Source: Deltaproteobacteria bacterium
GTDB taxonomy: Bacteria; Desulfobacterota; JAFDIG01
Length of the DNA: 7,597 nucleotides
Assembly: GCA_019308145.1 (NCBI GenBank)
Contig: JAFDIG010000102.1
Location: 1-7,597, forward strand
Direction of reading: 5' to 3'
Shown here: positions 5,524-7,597 of the stretch, one piece after another
Numbering within the stretch: position 1 is the first letter of the stretch
Layout of the letters: each line of letters starts with the position of its first letter
Notes under the pieces: generated by a model
What the model was told of the DNA's origin: nothing
What the model saw: only the letters and a program-made list of their open reading frames with translations
Databases searched by the model: none
Made by a program: the position numbers and the translations under genes

Positions 5524-6513
5524 ATGAAGACTTTAGAAGACAACCAACACAGAAGGATCGATTATTTAAGAATTTCTATAACCGATAGATGTAACCTTAG
5601 ATGCAGATATTGTATGCCAGAACATGGTATCCCGCTCCTCTCTCATAATCAGATATTAACTTACGAGGAGATTATAAAGATTGTAAAAATATTTGTTAAT
5701 AATGGAATAAAAAAGATTCGCATAACAGGTGGTGAACCACTTGTCAGGAAAAATATAGAAAATCTCATAGCTAAAATTTCATCAATAGAAGGGGTAAAGG
5801 ACCTTGGATTAACTACCAACGGTGTTTTACTAAAAGAATTATCTAAAAAAATATATGATGCAGGATTAAACAGAATAAATATCAGTTTAGATTCGCTTCA
5901 TCCTGGGGTTTTTGAAAGCATAACCAGACGCCCTTACTTTTATAAGGTCTGGGATGGCATAATGGAAGCTATAAAGACAGGATTTGATCCTATAAAGATT
6001 AATGTTGTTGTAATAAGAGGGGTAAATGACACAGAAATTCCAAATTTTTTACGATTAGCAATGGATTTCCCTCTTGTTGTCAGATTTATAGAATATATGC
6101 CTATAGGAGAAAACAATGATTGGAGTTATGAAAAAGTTATGCCTGTAAAAGAGATAAAGAATATAATAGAAAATTATGTACGGCTTGAGCCTTTACAACC
6201 CAATGAATATGGTGGGCCAGCACAAAGGTTTGCAATATATCCTTCTAAAGGTGAGATCGGTTTTATAAGCCCTGTATCAGAGCATTTTTGTGATAGATGT
6301 AACAGGCTTCGCTTAACCGCTGATGGGAAAATAAGAACATGTCTCTTTTCTGATGATGAGATAGATTTAAAACCTGCATTAAAAGATGAGACCCCTGAAA
6401 AGAGTCTGCTAAATCTTTTAAAGCAGGCCTTACAAAGAAAACCGCCTCATCATAACATTGTACCTTTTATGATCAAGAAGTGCCAACGTTTTATGAATTC
6501 AGTTGGAGGATAA
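5524..6513 (+). CDS. moaA: GTP 3',8-cyclase MoaA (radical SAM, molybdenum cofactor step 1)
   Basis: Converts GTP to 3',8-cyclo-7,8-dihydro-GTP, the first step of molybdopterin synthesis, in the cytoplasm. The 329-residue length is normal. The radical-SAM cluster motif CxxxCxxC is at Cys23, Cys27, Cys30 (DRCNLRCRYC), the SAM-binding GGEP at 69-72, and LTTNG at 96-100. The second cluster is bound by Cys256, Cys259 and Cys273 (CX2CX13C), with RLRLT and Arg271 between or beside them as in the GTP site. The chain ends in the conserved Gly-Gly tail (328-329) that inserts into the active site. All catalytic features are present. The start fits the family, with the first cysteine about 22 residues in, but no Shine-Dalgarno site precedes the ATG. 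The gap from the previous gene is 46 bases and contains an inverted repeat. MoaC follows directly. Confidence 0.97.
   Translation: MKTLEDNQHRRIDYLRISITDRCNLRCRYCMPEHGIPLLSHNQILTYEEIIKIVKIFVNNGIKKIRITGGEPLVRKNIENLIAKISSIEGVKDLGLTTNGVLLKELSKKIYDAGLNRINISLDSLHPGVFESITRRPYFYKVWDGIMEAIKTGFDPIKINVVVIRGVNDTEIPNFLRLAMDFPLVVRFIEYMPIGENNDWSYEKVMPVKEIKNIIENYVRLEPLQPNEYGGPAQRFAIYPSKGEIGFISPVSEHFCDRCNRLRLTADGKIRTCLFSDDEIDLKPALKDETPEKSLLNLLKQALQRKPPHHNIVPFMIKKCQRFMNSVGG
6505..6510 (+). promoter_or_regulatory. Shine-Dalgarno site that sets the moaC start
   Basis: GGAGGA encodes the last two glycines of MoaA and ends 5 bases before the ATG at 6516. It favours that ATG over the earlier in-frame ATG at 6480, which lies inside moaA and has no comparable site. 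Confidence 0.8.
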
Positions 6514-6515
6514 GA

Positions 6516-7001
6516 ATGAAAGAATTCACCCATTTTGATGAAAAAGGTAGGCCAAAAATGGTAGATGTAAGCGATAAAGAGTCTACCTTAAGAGAGGCAG
6601 TTGTAACTGGTTCAATAATAATGGAAGAAGAGACTTTAAAAATGATACTTGATAAAAGAATTGAAAAAGGGGATGTCTTTTCTGTGGCTCAAATTGCGGG
6701 TATCATGGGAGCAAAAAAAACATTTGAGGTTATCCCCATGTGCCATCCTCTTCCTATTACATCTATAAAAATAGAATTCTCTCATAGTTTTGAGCCAGCA
6801 AAAATCGATATTAAAGCAAATGTTAAGGCTTTTGCAAAGACAGGTGTTGAGATGGAAGCATTTACTGCAGTTTCCGTTGCAGCTCTCACTATATATGATA
6901 TGTGTAAAGCGGTTGATAGAAAAATGGAGATAACAGGAATAAAACTTCTTGAAAAAAAAGGGGGTAAAAGCGGCCATTTTGTAAGGGAAAGTAGCTCATG
7001 A
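6516..7001 (+). CDS. moaC: Cyclic pyranopterin monophosphate synthase MoaC
   Basis: Converts the MoaA product to cyclic pyranopterin monophosphate. From the ATG at 6516 the protein is 161 residues, the same length as E. coli MoaC, and known active-site residues fall at the same numbers: His77 in MCHPLPIT, Asp128 and Lys131 in IYDMCKAVD. The conserved GVEMEAFTAVSVAALT helix (110-125) and the KKGGKSG tail (147-153) are also present. The frame is open upstream to an ATG at 6480, but that would overlap moaA and add 12 residues not typical of the family. GGAGGA at 6505-6510 supports the shorter form. Two bases separate it from moaA, and it overlaps the next gene by ATGA, so the three genes are probably co-transcribed and translationally coupled. 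Confidence 0.96.
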   Translation: MKEFTHFDEKGRPKMVDVSDKESTLREAVVTGSIIMEEETLKMILDKRIEKGDVFSVAQIAGIMGAKKTFEVIPMCHPLPITSIKIEFSHSFEPAKIDIKANVKAFAKTGVEMEAFTAVSVAALTIYDMCKAVDRKMEITGIKLLEKKGGKSGHFVRESSS

Positions 7002-7438
7002 AACCAAAAATCATATCTATAAATATAAGCAAAGAAAAAGGAACGAAAAAAGAGCCAATTGATAAAGCTTATGTTTTAAAAGATAAAGGATTGATGAATG
7101 ATGTTCATGCAGGGAACTGGCACAGGCAGGTATCTTTTTTAGCGCTTGAGAGTATAGAAAAAATGAGAGCTAAAGGACTAAATGCTTCCTATGGGGATTT
7201 TGCTGAAAATATTACAACTTTAGGGATTGATCTTATTTCATTGCCTGTTGGAACAAAGCTCAAATTAGGAAATGAGGTTGAAGTTGTGATTACCCAAATT
7301 GGGAAAAAATGCCATTTAGGCTGCGAGATATTTAAATTGACCGGGGATTGTGTTATGCCAAAAGAAGGGATTTTTGCCAAGGTTTTAAAAGGTGGTACAA
7401 TTTCTATTGCTGATGAAATCAGAATAGAGGAGCCATAA
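6998..7438 (+). CDS. MOSC-domain protein
   Basis: A stand-alone MOSC domain of 146 residues, the normal size for the small form. MOSC domains are named from the C-termini of molybdenum cofactor sulfurases; they bind molybdopterin cofactors or carry sulfur. Conserved marks in order are DVHAGNWHRQVSFLALESI (35-53), GDFAENITTLGIDL (66-79), LPVGTKLKLG (82-91), QIGKKCHLGCEIF (100-112) and GDCVMPKEGIFAKV (116-129), then a final GG-x-IS stretch. Cys105, Cys109 and Cys118 are the candidate sulfur- or metal-binding residues. The ATG overlaps the moaC stop (ATGA), and the stop overlaps the next ATG by one base (TAATG). Position in the Moco operon suggests a role in sulfuration, carriage or insertion of the cofactor; the exact substrate is unknown. 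YiiM- or YuaD-like detoxifying MOSC roles are less likely here. Confidence 0.92.
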   Translation: MKPKIISINISKEKGTKKEPIDKAYVLKDKGLMNDVHAGNWHRQVSFLALESIEKMRAKGLNASYGDFAENITTLGIDLISLPVGTKLKLGNEVEVVITQIGKKCHLGCEIFKLTGDCVMPKEGIFAKVLKGGTISIADEIRIEEP

Positions 7439-7597
7439 TGTTCCGTGTAATGGTTTTAACAGCAAGTGATCTTGGAGCAGCAGGCAAAAGAAAGGATACA
7501 AGTGGTGATATTATAAGGGAAATGCTAAAGGATTTGCCAGCTAAGATTATAAGATCAGTGATTGTCCCTGATGAAATCGAGATCATTAAAAAAGAGC
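7438..7597 (+). CDS. mogA: MogA/MoaB-family molybdopterin adenylyltransferase, 3' end missing (off right edge)
   Basis: Only the first 53 codons are present; the family is usually 160-195 residues. The opening VMVLTASDLGAAGKRKDTSG (4-23) is the characteristic first strand and loop of the MogA/MoaB/Cnx1G fold, followed by an amphipathic helix (DIIREML). Members activate molybdopterin by adenylylation before metal insertion. The DTSG form resembles MoaB-type sequences, so the choice between mogA and moaB is open. GAGGAG (7427-7432) lies 5 bases before the ATG and inside the MOSC gene end. The start shares one base with the MOSC stop. The catalytic residues further along are outside the window. 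Confidence 0.88.
   Translation, partial: MFRVMVLTASDLGAAGKRKDTSGDIIREMLKDLPAKIIRSVIVPDEIEIIKKE

Noticed and set aside
6480..6515. Longer moaC beginning at the ATG at 6480
   Set aside because: It would overlap moaA by 34 bases, lacks a ribosome site and adds 12 atypical residues; the 6516 start gives the family length and matches E. coli active-site numbering.
6636..6977. 113-codon minus-strand open frame inside moaC
   Set aside because: Antisense of a highly conserved enzyme; Cys/Phe/His-rich translation typical of a shadow frame.
1..7597. tRNA, rRNA, CRISPR array, insertion sequence or attachment site
   Set aside because: No cloverleaf, regularly spaced repeats, transposase motifs or flanking terminal repeats were seen on either strand.

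Overview
The window is AT-rich DNA (roughly one third G+C by eye) from a Gram-negative bacterium: it encodes a TolC-family outer-membrane efflux channel with a signal peptide. The lysine- and isoleucine-rich proteins, the GIAHDFNN-type hybrid histidine kinase and a cofactor operon with two iron-sulfur-related proteins suggest an anaerobe of the Desulfobacterota or Nitrospirota type. That placement is inference and weak.

Left arm (1-1629, minus strand): a TetR-family repressor is followed by a TolC-family channel whose start overlaps the repressor stop by 8 bases. The channel runs off the left edge (336 codons present). This is the usual start of a drug- or solvent-efflux operon; the adaptor and pump genes would lie outside the window.

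Divergent intergenic region (1630-1874): two promoters back to back. The tetR promoter has a perfect TTGACA -35, and an ATGA-N8-TCAT imperfect palindrome sits on its -10. The kinase promoter is TTGACC-N17-TAAAAT, with a 6-bp inverted repeat (ACCATT/AATGGT) lying between and over its two boxes. A perfect 18-bp A/T palindrome and a hairpin-like repeat lie between them.

Centre (1875-3881, plus strand): a 668-residue soluble hybrid kinase, PAS-PAS-HisKA-HATPase-REC. Its ATPase boxes and receiver residues are intact, but the H-box reads GIARDFNK, so the phosphoacceptor histidine is Arg309. It may be a kinase that no longer autophosphorylates.

Right arm (4065-7597, plus strand): a tightly packed operon behind a sigma70-like promoter at 4002-4030. 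The order is Mrp/ApbC iron-sulfur carrier ATPase, gamma-carbonic-anhydrase-like hexapeptide protein, moaA, moaC, a MOSC-domain protein and a MogA/MoaB-family gene cut by the right edge. MoaA and MoaC make cyclic pyranopterin monophosphate from GTP; MogA-type proteins adenylylate molybdopterin later in the pathway; Mrp could supply or repair the two [4Fe-4S] clusters of MoaA; the MOSC protein probably handles sulfur or the finished cofactor. The carbonic-anhydrase-like protein keeps its three zinc histidines but has lost two conserved active-site side chains. No RNA genes, insertion sequences or CRISPR arrays were seen, and no stretch over 300 bases lacks a gene.
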